Shown piece by piece: positions 1-8,594 of a DNA stretch of 35,238 nt. Both the position numbers and the translations under genes were made by a program. The stretch's first letter is position 1, and every line of letters starts with the position of its first letter. The DNA is from Oscillospiraceae bacterium (lineage in GTDB: Bacteria; Bacillota; Clostridia; Oscillospirales; CAG-272), in the NCBI GenBank assembly GCA_015064415.1, contig SVSG01000023.1:1-35238 (forward strand). Reading direction: 5' to 3'. The notes under the pieces were generated by a model that worked only from the letters and a program-made list of their open reading frames with translations, made no database searches and had not been told where the DNA came from.

Positions 1-2
1 AG

Positions 3-113
3 GCGGGAGAATATCAGCTAGATCACATACATCTGAACAAACTTGGTGGGAAGAATATGGGCAAATTTGTTTGGAGCAAATTAAAGGATATTCCTTTGTG
101 GGAAACAGAATAA
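3..113 (+). CDS. C-terminal fragment of a hydrolase-like protein, cut by the window edge
   Basis: An open frame enters from the left edge and ends at TAA 111-113, giving the last 36 residues of a protein. The fragment contains LDHIHLN followed by a glycine-rich turn and a predicted amphipathic helix. A D-x-x-H motif near the C-terminus followed by G and a helix is the usual catalytic block V of SGNH/GDSL hydrolases, so this is a plausible identity. Only the tail is visible and the call rests on one short motif. The other two forward frames are less protein-like (one stops immediately; the other lacks any motif). Confidence 0.4.
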   Translation, partial: AGEYQLDHIHLNKLGGKNMGKFVWSKLKDIPLWETE

Positions 114-115
114 AA

Positions 116-182
116 TATACCTTTTGGACTTACAACCCCCGTTTTTGACCGACTTTTATACCTTTTGGTCTTATGACCCACG
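116..182 (+). repeat. Imperfect 26-bp direct repeat upstream of the first GDPD gene
   Basis: Two copies, 116-141 and 157-182, start with the same 12 bases TATACCTTTTGG and match at 22 of 26 positions by eye, with starts 41 bases apart. They lie between the stop of the preceding gene and the start at 234. A TTGACC hexamer (145-150) sits between the copies, but no convincing -10 follows it at 17 bases. The repeats could be paired regulator sites or a local duplication. Confidence 0.5.
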
Positions 183-233
183 TGGAGAGCATCGTTTGTC
201 TGACGAAAATAACACATAGAAAGAAGCAACAAC

Positions 234-953
234 ATGAAACAAAACGATTTTGTAACCTACGCCCACCGCGGGGCGTCGCACTACTGCCCCGAAAACACGA
301 TGATGGCATTCTATATGGGCATGCAGATGGGCGCCAACGGCATCGAGACCGACGTGCGCCGCACGCGTGACGGCGTGCTTGTCCTTTTTCACGATGAAGC
401 GCTCGCACGCGTGACGGGAGCCGAGGGCGCTGTCGCGGACTACACGTATGACGAGCTGCAGCAGCTCCTTGTGAAAAAAGGCGAGCTGCACGATAAGATC
501 CCCACGCTTGCGGATTTTCTCGCGCATTTTGCGTACCGCGACATCACCTTTGCCATCGAGCTCAAGGCAGACGGCATCGAGCAGGAGGTCGCAGACCTCA
601 TTTTCCGCTACGACATTGCAGAGAAAACCGTTGTCACGGCATTTGAGCTTCACCGTCTGGAAAACATCAAGCAATACGCCCCTGCTCTTCGCATCGGATA
701 TTTGACCGAGACAGTGGACGATGCGCTTGTGGACAAGCTGGTGGCAATGAACGCCGCCGAGATCTGTCCGCACGGGCGGGACTTCACCCCCGAAAACGTG
801 GCAAAATGGCACGCGCGCGGTCTCAACGTGCGCGCCTGGGGCATCTCTGACGAGGAGATCATGAAAAAAGTATACGATGCGGGCGCGGACGGCATGACCG
901 TCAACTTCCCCGACCTGCTGCTGCGCTATATCGCCGAAAAAGAAGGCAAATGA
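234..953 (+). CDS. Glycerophosphodiester phosphodiesterase (GDPD), cytosolic type
   Basis: The 239-residue protein has the complete GDPD core: HRGAS with PENT (H11, E20, N21), IETDV (E38, D40) and LFHDE (H53), the metal-binding and catalytic residues of the family, in a TIM barrel of usual bacterial length (about 240). A C-terminal NVRAWGISDEE segment matches the family's late barrel strand. There is no signal peptide or membrane segment, so it should act in the cytosol, releasing glycerol-3-phosphate and an alcohol from glycerophosphodiesters. The Shine-Dalgarno sequence is weak (AGAAAG about 10 bases upstream). It is the first gene of a same-strand run, 40 bases ahead of the nitrilase-GDPD fusion. 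The exact substrate is not predictable. Confidence 0.9.
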   Translation: MKQNDFVTYAHRGASHYCPENTMMAFYMGMQMGANGIETDVRRTRDGVLVLFHDEALARVTGAEGAVADYTYDELQQLLVKKGELHDKIPTLADFLAHFAYRDITFAIELKADGIEQEVADLIFRYDIAEKTVVTAFELHRLENIKQYAPALRIGYLTETVDDALVDKLVAMNAAEICPHGRDFTPENVAKWHARGLNVRAWGISDEEIMKKVYDAGADGMTVNFPDLLLRYIAEKEGK

Positions 954-993
954 CGCTTGCAAAGGCATCTCACACACAAAGAAAGGAACCGAA

Positions 994-2628
994 ATGAAAG
1001 TCAGAATCATTCAGCCCGCCTACACCTTTGACCCGAAGGATCTTCAAAAAAATTATGAGGGCATGGTCGCGCTGATGCGGGAATGCAACGAACCGCTTGA
1101 CATCATCGTGATGCCCGAGTATTGCGACATCCCCGCGGCGCAAAAGGGCAAGCAGGCGTATTGGAACTCTATCAAAACCTACAACAAACCGTTTATGGAG
1201 GAGGCGATCGCCATGGCGAAGCGTTGCCACGCGATCACCTTTGTCAACTGCGCGTATGAAACGGCGGATGGCAAGCTGCGCAACACCACGCACGCCATCG
1301 ACCGTGAGGGCAACGTGGTGGGCAGATACTACAAGGCGCATCCCGCCCCTAAGGAGGACAAGCCCGAGGCCGTCGGAGGGCTTGAGATGGACAGCTCCTA
1401 TTCCTTGGGTGGCAAGTCCCCCTACACGCTGGAGATTGAGGGCATCCGCTTCGCCTTTATGACCTGCTATGATTTTTATATGTACGAGGAATTCCCGCAG
1501 ATCGCCCGCCAAAACGTGGACGTCATCATCGGCTGCTCGCATCAAAGGACGGATACGCACGAGGCGCTGGAGATCATCAACCGCTTCCTTTCCTACAACA
1601 CAAACGCCTATCTCATCCGCGCCTCGGTCTCGCTTGGCGAGGGCTCGCCCATTGGCGGGTGCTCCTGCGTGATCGCCCCCAACGGCGACGTGCTTGCCGA
1701 TATGAAAAGCCGTGCAGGATACGAAACGGTGGAGATCGACGTCACGAAGAAATATTACAAGGCGGCGGGCTTTGGCGCCATCGACAAGCCCTCGAAGCCG
1801 CATTACGCCTACATCGAGGAGGGGCGCAGACCTTGGCTTTACCGCAACGGGGGCGCGAGTGTTACGCAACCCGATGTCCTGATGCCCTACCCCCGTCTTT
1901 GCGCACACCGAGGTTTCAATACCGTTGCACCCGAAAACAGTATGCCTGCCTTTGGCGCGGCGGTGGCGTTAGGCGCCGAGGAAATCGAATTTGACCTTTG
2001 GAAAACCAAGGACGGTGTGCTTGTCTCCTGCCACGACTCCACGCTGGAGCGCGTCAGCAACGGCAGCGGAAAGATCTACGATCACACCTACGCGGAGCTG
2101 CTATCGCTTGATTTCGGCGCGAAGAAGGGCGAAAAATTCAAGGGCTTGCGCATCCCGACCTTTGAGGACATCCTCAAAAAGTTCGCCGCCAGAGTCATCA
2201 TGAACGTTCACGTCAAGATCTGGGATAAGGGCAACGACGAGCAAGCGCTTCACGAGATCGTCGCGCTGATCCGTCAGTACGATTGCGAAAAATATTGCTA
2301 TTTCGTCTCCCGAAACAACGAGATGCTGCAAAAGGCGAAGGCATACGAGCCCGCCATCGGCATATGTGTTGGCGCGGGTAGCACCCCGTGGCAGATCGTG
2401 GATCGGGCGATCACCATCGGCGCGGATAAGGTACAGCTTTTCAAGCCGAACTTCGATCAACTTATGATCGACAAGGCGCACGAGCACGGCATCCGCTGCA
2501 ACGTATTCTGGGCGGACGATCCCGCCGAAGCGCGGCGCTATTTTGAAATGGGCATCGACGCCGTTCTGACCAACGATTATCTGACGGTATACAATGCGGT
2601 GAAGGACGATTTTCTTGACAAGAAATGA
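994..2628 (+). CDS. Nitrilase-superfamily amidohydrolase fused to a GDPD domain
   Basis: This 544-residue protein has two complete enzyme domains. Residues 1 to about 275 form a carbon-nitrogen hydrolase with the Glu-Lys-Cys triad: E42 in MPEY, K114 in YYKAHP and C158 in MTCYDFY. Residues about 300-540 are a GDPD barrel with H305 (AHRGF), PENS, E332/D334 (IEFDLW) and H347 (CHDS). A short linker with RPWLYRNGG joins them. No signal peptide is visible, so it is likely cytosolic. The fusion suggests one pathway cleaving both an amide (or nitrile) and a phosphodiester of the same molecule, for example an N-acyl glycerophospho-amine; that is inference. The start follows AAAGGA. There is no internal stop or start signal suggesting two separate genes. 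Confidence 0.9.
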   Translation: MKVRIIQPAYTFDPKDLQKNYEGMVALMRECNEPLDIIVMPEYCDIPAAQKGKQAYWNSIKTYNKPFMEEAIAMAKRCHAITFVNCAYETADGKLRNTTHAIDREGNVVGRYYKAHPAPKEDKPEAVGGLEMDSSYSLGGKSPYTLEIEGIRFAFMTCYDFYMYEEFPQIARQNVDVIIGCSHQRTDTHEALEIINRFLSYNTNAYLIRASVSLGEGSPIGGCSCVIAPNGDVLADMKSRAGYETVEIDVTKKYYKAAGFGAIDKPSKPHYAYIEEGRRPWLYRNGGASVTQPDVLMPYPRLCAHRGFNTVAPENSMPAFGAAVALGAEEIEFDLWKTKDGVLVSCHDSTLERVSNGSGKIYDHTYAELLSLDFGAKKGEKFKGLRIPTFEDILKKFAARVIMNVHVKIWDKGNDEQALHEIVALIRQYDCEKYCYFVSRNNEMLQKAKAYEPAIGICVGAGSTPWQIVDRAITIGADKVQLFKPNFDQLMIDKAHEHGIRCNVFWADDPAEARRYFEMGIDAVLTNDYLTVYNAVKDDFLDKK

Positions 2629-2679
2629 CCTGCACCGTGGGGCGCGAGCTTGCTCCCGCCAAAAGAAAGGAAAATAAAA

Positions 2680-3303
2680 ATGTCGAAAGAACAAAATTTT
2701 GAAAGAACCCTGCCCGAGGGCTACAAGCAGGCGCTTTATATCAACGCGAAGCAACTAAAATTCGGCATCATCTTCAATCTGATCGCGCTGGTCGTTCTGG
2801 CGCTTGTCATGGTTGCCGCGTTCCTCACCCTCAAGGCAAACGACAGCTTCCCCGCCATTCATTTCGCGTTGGAGGACCCCGCCTTTTTCATCCCCTATCT
2901 GATCTTCCTTGCGACAATGGTCGGGTATATCGTGTTGCACGAACTGGTGCACGGCGCCGCTTACAAGACGCTGACGGGTGAAAAGCTGACCTTTGGCATG
3001 AGCTGGAGCTGCGCGTTTTGCGGCGTGCCGCACATCTTTACGTATCGCAAAACGGCCATCATCGCGACCGTCGCGCCGTTTGCCGTTTTCACGTTGCTCT
3101 TTATCCCGATCCTTATACTGTTTTACTTTTTTAATCCCTTTTACTATCTGCTTGCGTGCTTTCTTTTCGGATTGCATCTTGGCGGGTGCAGCGGAGACCT
3201 GTACGTACTGCTTTTACTTACCTTCAAGTTCAAAAACAAAAAGACGCTGATCCGCGACACGGGGCCCGAGCAATTTTTCCTCGTTCCGGGCGAAGAAAAT
3301 TAA
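2680..3303 (+). CDS. DUF3267 family membrane protein, putative site-2-type zinc protease
   Basis: The start is placed at the ATG preceded by AAGAAAGGA (about 10 bases), giving 207 residues. At least four hydrophobic segments are visible (about residues 28-52, 68-88, 124-152 and 155-172). HELVH (H87, E88, H91) lies in the second, giving the HExxH zincin motif in a membrane helix, as in DUF3267 and site-2 proteases. GGCSGDL near residue 170 could supply the third metal ligand. The role in this cluster is unknown; processing a membrane-bound or lipid-linked partner is conceivable but unsupported. Spacing to the next gene is 59 bases. Confidence 0.75.
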   Translation: MSKEQNFERTLPEGYKQALYINAKQLKFGIIFNLIALVVLALVMVAAFLTLKANDSFPAIHFALEDPAFFIPYLIFLATMVGYIVLHELVHGAAYKTLTGEKLTFGMSWSCAFCGVPHIFTYRKTAIIATVAPFAVFTLLFIPILILFYFFNPFYYLLACFLFGLHLGGCSGDLYVLLLLTFKFKNKKTLIRDTGPEQFFLVPGEEN

Positions 3304-3362
3304 CCTTCCACACCACAAAATCACGGGCGCGGAAAACGCCCCATGCGAAAAAGGAGAATACT

Positions 3363-4685
3363 ATGTCACAGCTGAAATGCGGTGCCGCGGAGCGTGTGGT
3401 CACGCCTGCGCTTGGCTTGAACATTCCCCAATGTATGTCATTTAACCCCGCAACGGGTGTAAAAGACGAGCTTTACACGCACGCCATTGCGCTGGAACAG
3501 GGCAACAAGACCGTGATCCTGATCTCGATCGACACCAGTGGTCTTGGCACCGCCTTCACCCGCCGCGTGCGCGAGGCCTTGCACCGCGAGATCGGCGTGG
3601 ACCCCCGTGCCGTGATGGTGAGCGCCATCCACATCCACACGGGCGGCCCGCAGCTGATGGACGTTTACTGGGGGCAGGGCGAGGACAAGGCGGTGGAGGA
3701 GCTGTTCCTGCGCGAAACGGTGGATGCCGCCCTTGCGGCCTACCGCAGTCGCGTGCCCGTCACGGCGCGCTTTGCCATGGGCTTTGAGGATCGCATCAGC
3801 TTTTGCCGCAACTATCAGATGGCGGACGGCAGCATCAAAACCAACCCCGGGCACAAGCACGCCGCTGAGGTGCTGTGCCCCGTTTCCGAGATCGATTGCA
3901 CGCTTTCCACCCTGCGCTTTGACGGCGAGGACGGCAAGCCGGTGTGCGAGATCGTGAACTTTGCCTGCCACCCCGATACCGTCGGCGGTCACGAATATTC
4001 GGCAGATTTTCCCGGCGAAATGCGCAGAAAACTCAAGGACGTATACGGAAATTCGCACACCGTGCTCTTTTTGAACGGCTGCAGCGGCAACGTCAACCAT
4101 CTGGATGCCTTCCGCTTTTTAGACCCCGCATTCCGCTACCCCAAGGACCATTACAAGTACATGGGCGGCATCCTTGCAAAGGACGTGCTGCAGCTCCACG
4201 AGGCATTGGAGCCCACCGAGGGTGAGGTGATCGACTTCGCGCACAAGCGCTTCCGCGCGCCGCGCAGACAGCCCTGTGCCACAGATATGACGTGGGCAGA
4301 AGAGGCGCTGAGCGATCCCGCACGCAGCAAGGTGGACAAGCGCCTTGCCGAAGAGCTGTATCGCCTGCAAAAGCACCCGAAGCGCTTTGAGCTGGTGGAA
4401 ATGCAGGTCATCCGCATTGGCGACGTTTTCGTGGTCGGCTTCCCCGGCGAGCCCTATGCGGACATCGGCATGCGCCTGCGCGACCGCATGATCCCCCATC
4501 AGCTCATCCTTTCCGAGCTTGCCAACAACGAGCTTGGCTACTTCGCCACCGAGCCCGCCTTCAGCGCAAACGTGTATGAGGCGCGCCTGCCCAGCTCCCC
4601 CTTTGAGCCCCACGTACTTGACCGCATGATCGACACAGCAGAGGAGCTGATCCAAAAGCTGTTGAAAAACGGAAAGAGGCAATAA
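3363..4685 (+). CDS. Neutral/alkaline non-lysosomal ceramidase-like hydrolase
   Basis: The start is the ATG behind AAAAAGGAG; it gives 440 residues, whereas the upstream in-frame ATG lies inside the previous gene. Motifs typical of the neutral ceramidase N-terminal catalytic domain are present: SAIHIHTGG (the family's S-x-T/I-H-x-H), NFACHPDTVGG followed by SADFPGE, and FLNGCSGNVNH. The metal-binding histidines and the phosphate/amide-binding Ser-Ala-Asp-Phe-Pro-Gly block are retained. No signal peptide is seen and the C-terminal immunoglobulin-like domain of secreted ceramidases is lacking, so the substrate may be another N-acyl amide and the site intracellular. Its position after two GDPDs and a nitrilase suggests lipid or amide breakdown. 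Confidence 0.8.
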   Translation: MSQLKCGAAERVVTPALGLNIPQCMSFNPATGVKDELYTHAIALEQGNKTVILISIDTSGLGTAFTRRVREALHREIGVDPRAVMVSAIHIHTGGPQLMDVYWGQGEDKAVEELFLRETVDAALAAYRSRVPVTARFAMGFEDRISFCRNYQMADGSIKTNPGHKHAAEVLCPVSEIDCTLSTLRFDGEDGKPVCEIVNFACHPDTVGGHEYSADFPGEMRRKLKDVYGNSHTVLFLNGCSGNVNHLDAFRFLDPAFRYPKDHYKYMGGILAKDVLQLHEALEPTEGEVIDFAHKRFRAPRRQPCATDMTWAEEALSDPARSKVDKRLAEELYRLQKHPKRFELVEMQVIRIGDVFVVGFPGEPYADIGMRLRDRMIPHQLILSELANNELGYFATEPAFSANVYEARLPSSPFEPHVLDRMIDTAEELIQKLLKNGKRQ

Positions 4686-4698
4686 CGGTAGCCACGCG

Positions 4699-4795
4699 GA
4701 CAGTCGGGGACGCCTGTCCCTACAATCTTCACGGATACCCCACCGTTTGTGGGAAAACGCGCAACCCTGTAGGGGTCGACGTCCTCGACGACCCG
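4699..4795. repeat. Inverted pair of interspersed repeat arms (GTCG...CCCTACA family)
   Basis: An arm at 4699-4724 ends in CCCTACA; its approximate inverse is at 4768-4795, starting TGTAGGGG. The arms share the pattern GTCG-n-n-GACG...CCCTACA and face each other, so the RNA could fold back over about 97 bases. A third, single copy of the arm is at 9160-9186. This explains most of the unusually long 171-base gap between the ceramidase-like and TIR genes. Short palindromic intergenic repeats of this kind are common in gut Clostridia. Confidence 0.65.
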
Positions 4796-4856
4796 AAATC
4801 CGCGATACACAAAGCGGCGGAGCAAGCCGCCACCTCAAGAAAGGAGCCACAGCGCA

Positions 4857-5654
4857 ATGGACATTGAAAAATTATTAAAAGGACAAGGCGGATACGTTTT
4901 CGTTTCGCACAGCCATCTGGACATCTCAGACGTGCGCGAGATCCGCAACTTTCTGGAGCAAAAGGGCATGGAGCCGATCCTCTTTTATCTGCGCTGTATG
5001 GATGACGGCGACAAGGGAAAGCTCGGCGCGCTCAAGCAGCTGATCTTTGACGAGATCGACGCGAGAGACTTTTTCCTTTACATCAACAGCAAAAACGCCG
5101 CCGCATCAGAATGGGTGCAGGAGGAGCTTGCCCATATCCAAGCCACGCGCCCTTATTGCCTTGCCCGCATCGACCTTGACGGGGATGATGAAACGCTCAA
5201 GGAAACGCTGGAGCGCCTGGTGCGCGGCATGCGCGTCTTTCTTTGCGCCTCGCGCGCGGACCGCGAGCTGATCGAGCGCATTGGTGCCACCCTGCAAGCG
5301 CACGATTTCCGCGTATACGATGCCTCGGATGCACTTGCGGCAAACGGTGACGCGTGGGACACACAGCTCACACACACCTTCAAGAAGCTCGCAAACGAGG
5401 GCTTTGTGATCGCTTTGACCACAAAATCCAGCATACGTTCTCCTTTTTTCAAGACAGAACTCGACTTTGCCGTGTCGAAAGGCATCCCGATCCTTCCCGT
5501 CATCGTGGGGGATTCCACCTTCGCCTTTTCCCTTTGCGAGCAGGTGCCGGGGCTACGCCGTCTGCAGCTGGAGATGCTTTCCGAGACCCCGTCGGACGAG
5601 GAGATCGAGCACCTGGTGCGCTCCGCAATGGCCATGCGCGAAAGCTTGCTGTGA
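4857..5654 (+). CDS. Tandem TIR-domain protein, putative NAD-acting signalling enzyme
   Basis: The 265-residue soluble protein is almost wholly two TIR domains. The first (about residues 12-115) starts YVFVSHSHLD and carries SEWVQEEL, with E90 at the place of the catalytic glutamate of NADase TIR domains. The second (about 125-225) starts RVFLCASRAD and has SPFFKTEL with E201 at the same place. There is no membrane segment or sensor domain. TIR domains of this type cleave NAD or make cyclic ADP-ribose signals in bacterial defence, or act only as adaptors. The start follows AAGAAAGGAG. It is 71 bases upstream of a helical-repeat protein, a likely partner. It is embedded in a metabolic gene run, which argues for caution on a defence role. 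Confidence 0.75.
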   Translation: MDIEKLLKGQGGYVFVSHSHLDISDVREIRNFLEQKGMEPILFYLRCMDDGDKGKLGALKQLIFDEIDARDFFLYINSKNAAASEWVQEELAHIQATRPYCLARIDLDGDDETLKETLERLVRGMRVFLCASRADRELIERIGATLQAHDFRVYDASDALAANGDAWDTQLTHTFKKLANEGFVIALTTKSSIRSPFFKTELDFAVSKGIPILPVIVGDSTFAFSLCEQVPGLRRLQLEMLSETPSDEEIEHLVRSAMAMRESLL

Positions 5655-5725
5655 TCCCTTTTTCCGTATAGTGAAAACGCATCCGGCGGGAAAAAGCCTG
5701 CGTCTCAGAGAAGAAAGGAGCCATT

Positions 5726-6796
5726 ATGCCGGAACAAAATTTTTTTGAAATGCCGGAAGAAGCCGTGCTGCAAAACGAAAACTATCAGAAGTGGCGCGCG
5801 ATCCACACAAAGCAATTTGGCCCCCTATTTGAGGATGCCTTTGCTCAAAACAAGACGGCACAAATTTCCCTGACAGCCGCTCTCATCCATATCTCGCAAC
5901 GCGCTTTCAAGACCGCCATGCCGATACTCGATATGCTGGAGTCTATTTGCGAGTGCGAGGCAGATGAGATCGCTGTTTATTACTTCAAGGGCTTGAATCA
6001 CGAGATGCTTGGCAACGAAGCTGATATGGCGGTATATTACGAAAAGCTCAAAAGCGTCGAACGCATCCCCCCTTTCACTCTGGCACTTCACCCCTATTAT
6101 CGCACCGCAAAATTTGCGCAACGAGATTCGGAATGCCGCAAGTCGCTATACTACTACCGCAAAGCATTGGAGCTTTATGACGGCGCAAAGCCGGCTGCGC
6201 ACATCGCCACGACAGCAAGCCACATCATATATGACATTGCCACACTCTGTCTGTATATGCACGAATACGCGGAGTGCGAGCGCTTTTTACAATTCTCGCG
6301 CCAATACGACAGCTCTCAAAACCAGCACAGAGATTACGTGACCGCTCTCCTTCTTGCCATACAAGGAAAAAAAGAAGAGTGCCTTGCCATACTGGAAACG
6401 CTCAGCCCTTTTTTGAGAGAAAACTGTCTAAAAATTCTGAACGGCATATGGGAAAACAGCGATCCGCACTACTGTGTTATACCGCAGAACAGATCCCGTT
6501 ACCGATCTTTTTGGAAAGAGCTGTTGCATGAGGAAGGCGAGCTGAAGGAGCTCATCGCATCCGACCTTGAAAAAGAAGCGGAAAAGCGCATAGGCGAGAA
6601 GCTTACCAAAGCACTGCCCTTTGTGAAGCGTGCGCTGGATTGCCGCATTGAAAAAACAGACGGCAGCATTGTTGTGAAATGCAAAAATTATCGGATAAAG
6701 ACCCTGGCAGCAGAGCATGCAGCGCTGTTTGCGATGCAGCCGGAATCCTTGACGAGCTGGAGCTTTCACTCAGTAGAAGAATTTGAATCCTTTTGA
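5726..6796 (+). CDS. Unknown alpha-helical, TPR-like protein
   Basis: A 356-residue soluble protein without a signal peptide. From about residue 40 to 240 it is a series of amphipathic helices with TPR-like spacing (for example segments around DEIAVYYFKGLNHEMLG, SLYYYRKALELY and EYAECERFLQFSRQY). The last third (about 265-356) is a separate charged domain with a KVK/IEKTDGSIVVKCKNYRI beta-like stretch. No enzymatic motif was recognised. A good Shine-Dalgarno (AAGAAAGGAG) precedes ATG. Base composition is visibly less GC-rich than the flanking genes, hinting at a different origin. Immediately follows the tandem-TIR gene, so a partner or sensor role is plausible but unproven. Confidence 0.6.
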   Translation: MPEQNFFEMPEEAVLQNENYQKWRAIHTKQFGPLFEDAFAQNKTAQISLTAALIHISQRAFKTAMPILDMLESICECEADEIAVYYFKGLNHEMLGNEADMAVYYEKLKSVERIPPFTLALHPYYRTAKFAQRDSECRKSLYYYRKALELYDGAKPAAHIATTASHIIYDIATLCLYMHEYAECERFLQFSRQYDSSQNQHRDYVTALLLAIQGKKEECLAILETLSPFLRENCLKILNGIWENSDPHYCVIPQNRSRYRSFWKELLHEEGELKELIASDLEKEAEKRIGEKLTKALPFVKRALDCRIEKTDGSIVVKCKNYRIKTLAAEHAALFAMQPESLTSWSFHSVEEFESF

Positions 6797-6826
6797 ATAA
6801 ACTTTTGCAAAAAGGAGCGTTTTGCT

Positions 6827-7549
6827 ATGTATTCCGATGCAAAAAAAGCAGCCCCAACCATCGGTCTTTTGACCGCCATTGACGCCGCAGGCACCGTCAC
6901 CGCGCTGCGCGCTTATGCGGATGCCATTCTGCTGGGCGGCGGCCTGCCGCTGATCCTTCCCTACACCGCAGAGCCCGCGGTCATTGCACAATACGTGGCG
7001 CTATGCGACGGCTTTTGCTTCACGGGCGGGGCGGATATTGACCCTGCGCATTACGGTGAGCAAGCAAGCCCCGCGTGCGGCGACGTACAGCCGTTGCGCG
7101 ACGAGATGGAGCTTGCGGTGTTCCGCGCCGCCTTTCGGGCGGACAAGCCCCTTTTGGGCATTTGTCGCGGCGCACAGCTGTTCAACGTGGCGCTTGGCGG
7201 CACGCTTATTCAGGATCTGCCAAGCGAGTGCCCCTCCCCCATCCCTCACCGCCAGACCGAGGAAAAATTCGCCCCCTCACACGAGGTATACGCGCTCCCC
7301 GACACCCCGCTTCACGCGTTGATGGGAACAGAGCGCATCACGGCAAACAGCTTTCACCACCAGGCAGTCAAGGCATTGGGATGCGACCTTGCCGTGATGG
7401 CATATGCCGATGACGGCGTGATTGAGGGCTTTTATCACACCAAGACACGCTATCTGCGCGCCTATCAATGGCACCCCGAGCGTCTTTGTGACACCAACGC
7501 ACACAACCGCCTCGTCTTCGATGATTTTATCAGGCATTGCGGCAAATAA
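6827..7549 (+). CDS. PuuD-type gamma-glutamyl hydrolase (class-I glutamine amidotransferase-like, peptidase C26)
   Basis: The 240-residue protein has the nucleophile elbow GICRGAQ (C113) followed by LFNVALGGTLIQDLP and the distal YQWHPE (H216, E218), which complete the Cys-His-Glu triad. Upstream, FTGGADIDPAHYGE is typical of the gamma-glutamyl-GABA hydrolase branch. No synthetase partner is nearby, so it should act as a free hydrolase of a gamma-glutamyl amide in the cytosol. It lies 30 bases after the TPR-like gene, preceded by AAAAAGGAG, and 22 bases before the third GDPD. The substrate is unknown; a gamma-glutamylated amine released by its neighbours is one possibility. Confidence 0.85.
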   Translation: MYSDAKKAAPTIGLLTAIDAAGTVTALRAYADAILLGGGLPLILPYTAEPAVIAQYVALCDGFCFTGGADIDPAHYGEQASPACGDVQPLRDEMELAVFRAAFRADKPLLGICRGAQLFNVALGGTLIQDLPSECPSPIPHRQTEEKFAPSHEVYALPDTPLHALMGTERITANSFHHQAVKALGCDLAVMAYADDGVIEGFYHTKTRYLRAYQWHPERLCDTNAHNRLVFDDFIRHCGK

Positions 7550-7571
7550 ATGAAAAAAGGTAGGTAACGGT

Positions 7572-8594
7572 ATGAGAAATCTCAGTAAAAAGCAAAAGGC
7601 ACTCGTCATTGTGGCGGGGGTTCTTGCCGCCATTTTGGTGTTCTTCCTCGCCATCAATCTGATCCCGCCCTCCCCGAACGTAGAGCAAAATCCCTTTGTG
7701 GTGGGTGAGGGCAATCTGCCGATGGTGGCGGCACACCGCGGCGGTGGCGATTGCAACCCCGAAAACACGATGCTTGCCTTCCGCGAGGCGGTGGGGACCT
7801 ACAAGGTCGATATCATCGAAAGCGATCTGTACCTCACCAAGGACGGGTATCTCGTTTACAACCACGACAGCTACGTGGACGAGACCTGCAACGTCAACGG
7901 CGACCTCACGCTTGAGGAGGTGGAGACGCTTTGCGAGGACAAGACAAAGCGCCATTACATCAAGGATATGACGCTTGCCGAGCTGCAAAGCTACAACTTT
8001 GGGTACTATTTTGTCAGCAAAACGGGCGAACGTATCTACCAAAACGAAACAGACCCCGCCGCAAAGGGCTTGCAAATTGCCACTGTGGAGCAGCTTTTCG
8101 AGGAGTTCTACGAAAGCCACCCGAACCTGCTTTTCATCGTGGAGATCAAGGACGAGGGCGAGCGCGGCTTTGAGGCCTGCCGCATCCTTTACGAAACGCT
8201 TGCGCGCTATCCCGCATACAAGGACCGCATCGTGGTCGGCACCTTCCACGATGAGATCGAGGAGGAGCTGAAAAGCAAGTACCCCGACCTGTATCGCGGT
8301 GCGCCCACGGGCACGGCGGCAAAATTCGTCATCACACAAATGCTGAAGGTCAACCTGTTCGATAGCAGCGACTTTGCCTGCCTGCAGATCCCGACCTCCT
8401 ATGACGTGGGGCTAACTATCAATTTGGATAAAGCCACCTACATCGACCGCGCACACCGCCGCAACATTGCGGTGCAATACTGGACGATCAACGATGCCGA
8501 AACGATGCGCGAGCTGATCGAGCTTGGCTGTGACTGCATTATGACCGACGACCCCGCGCTATTACAAAGCGTATTGGATGAGTACAGAAAATGA
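7572..8594 (+). CDS. Membrane-anchored or exported glycerophosphodiester phosphodiesterase
   Basis: The 340-residue protein starts MRNLSKKQK followed by a hydrophobic segment (about residues 10-30), giving an N-terminal anchor or uncleaved signal with the enzyme outside the membrane. The GDPD core is intact: H55 (AHRGGG), PENT, E83/D85 (IESDLY) and H98 (NHDS). An insertion between the H98 region and the later VEQLFEEF segment makes the barrel longer than in the first GDPD of this cluster. Its stop overlaps the next start by four bases (ATGA), so the downstream acetyltransferase is probably translationally coupled. It could supply glycerophosphodiester hydrolysis at the cell surface while the other two enzymes work inside. 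Confidence 0.9.
   Translation: MRNLSKKQKALVIVAGVLAAILVFFLAINLIPPSPNVEQNPFVVGEGNLPMVAAHRGGGDCNPENTMLAFREAVGTYKVDIIESDLYLTKDGYLVYNHDSYVDETCNVNGDLTLEEVETLCEDKTKRHYIKDMTLAELQSYNFGYYFVSKTGERIYQNETDPAAKGLQIATVEQLFEEFYESHPNLLFIVEIKDEGERGFEACRILYETLARYPAYKDRIVVGTFHDEIEEELKSKYPDLYRGAPTGTAAKFVITQMLKVNLFDSSDFACLQIPTSYDVGLTINLDKATYIDRAHRRNIAVQYWTINDAETMRELIELGCDCIMTDDPALLQSVLDEYRK

Noticed and set aside
171-1010. Long minus-strand reading frame (279 aa) opposite the first GDPD gene
   Set aside because: It is the antisense shadow of a GC-rich gene: no ribosome binding site, histidine- and valine-rich composition and no motif, while the + strand has complete GDPD motifs.
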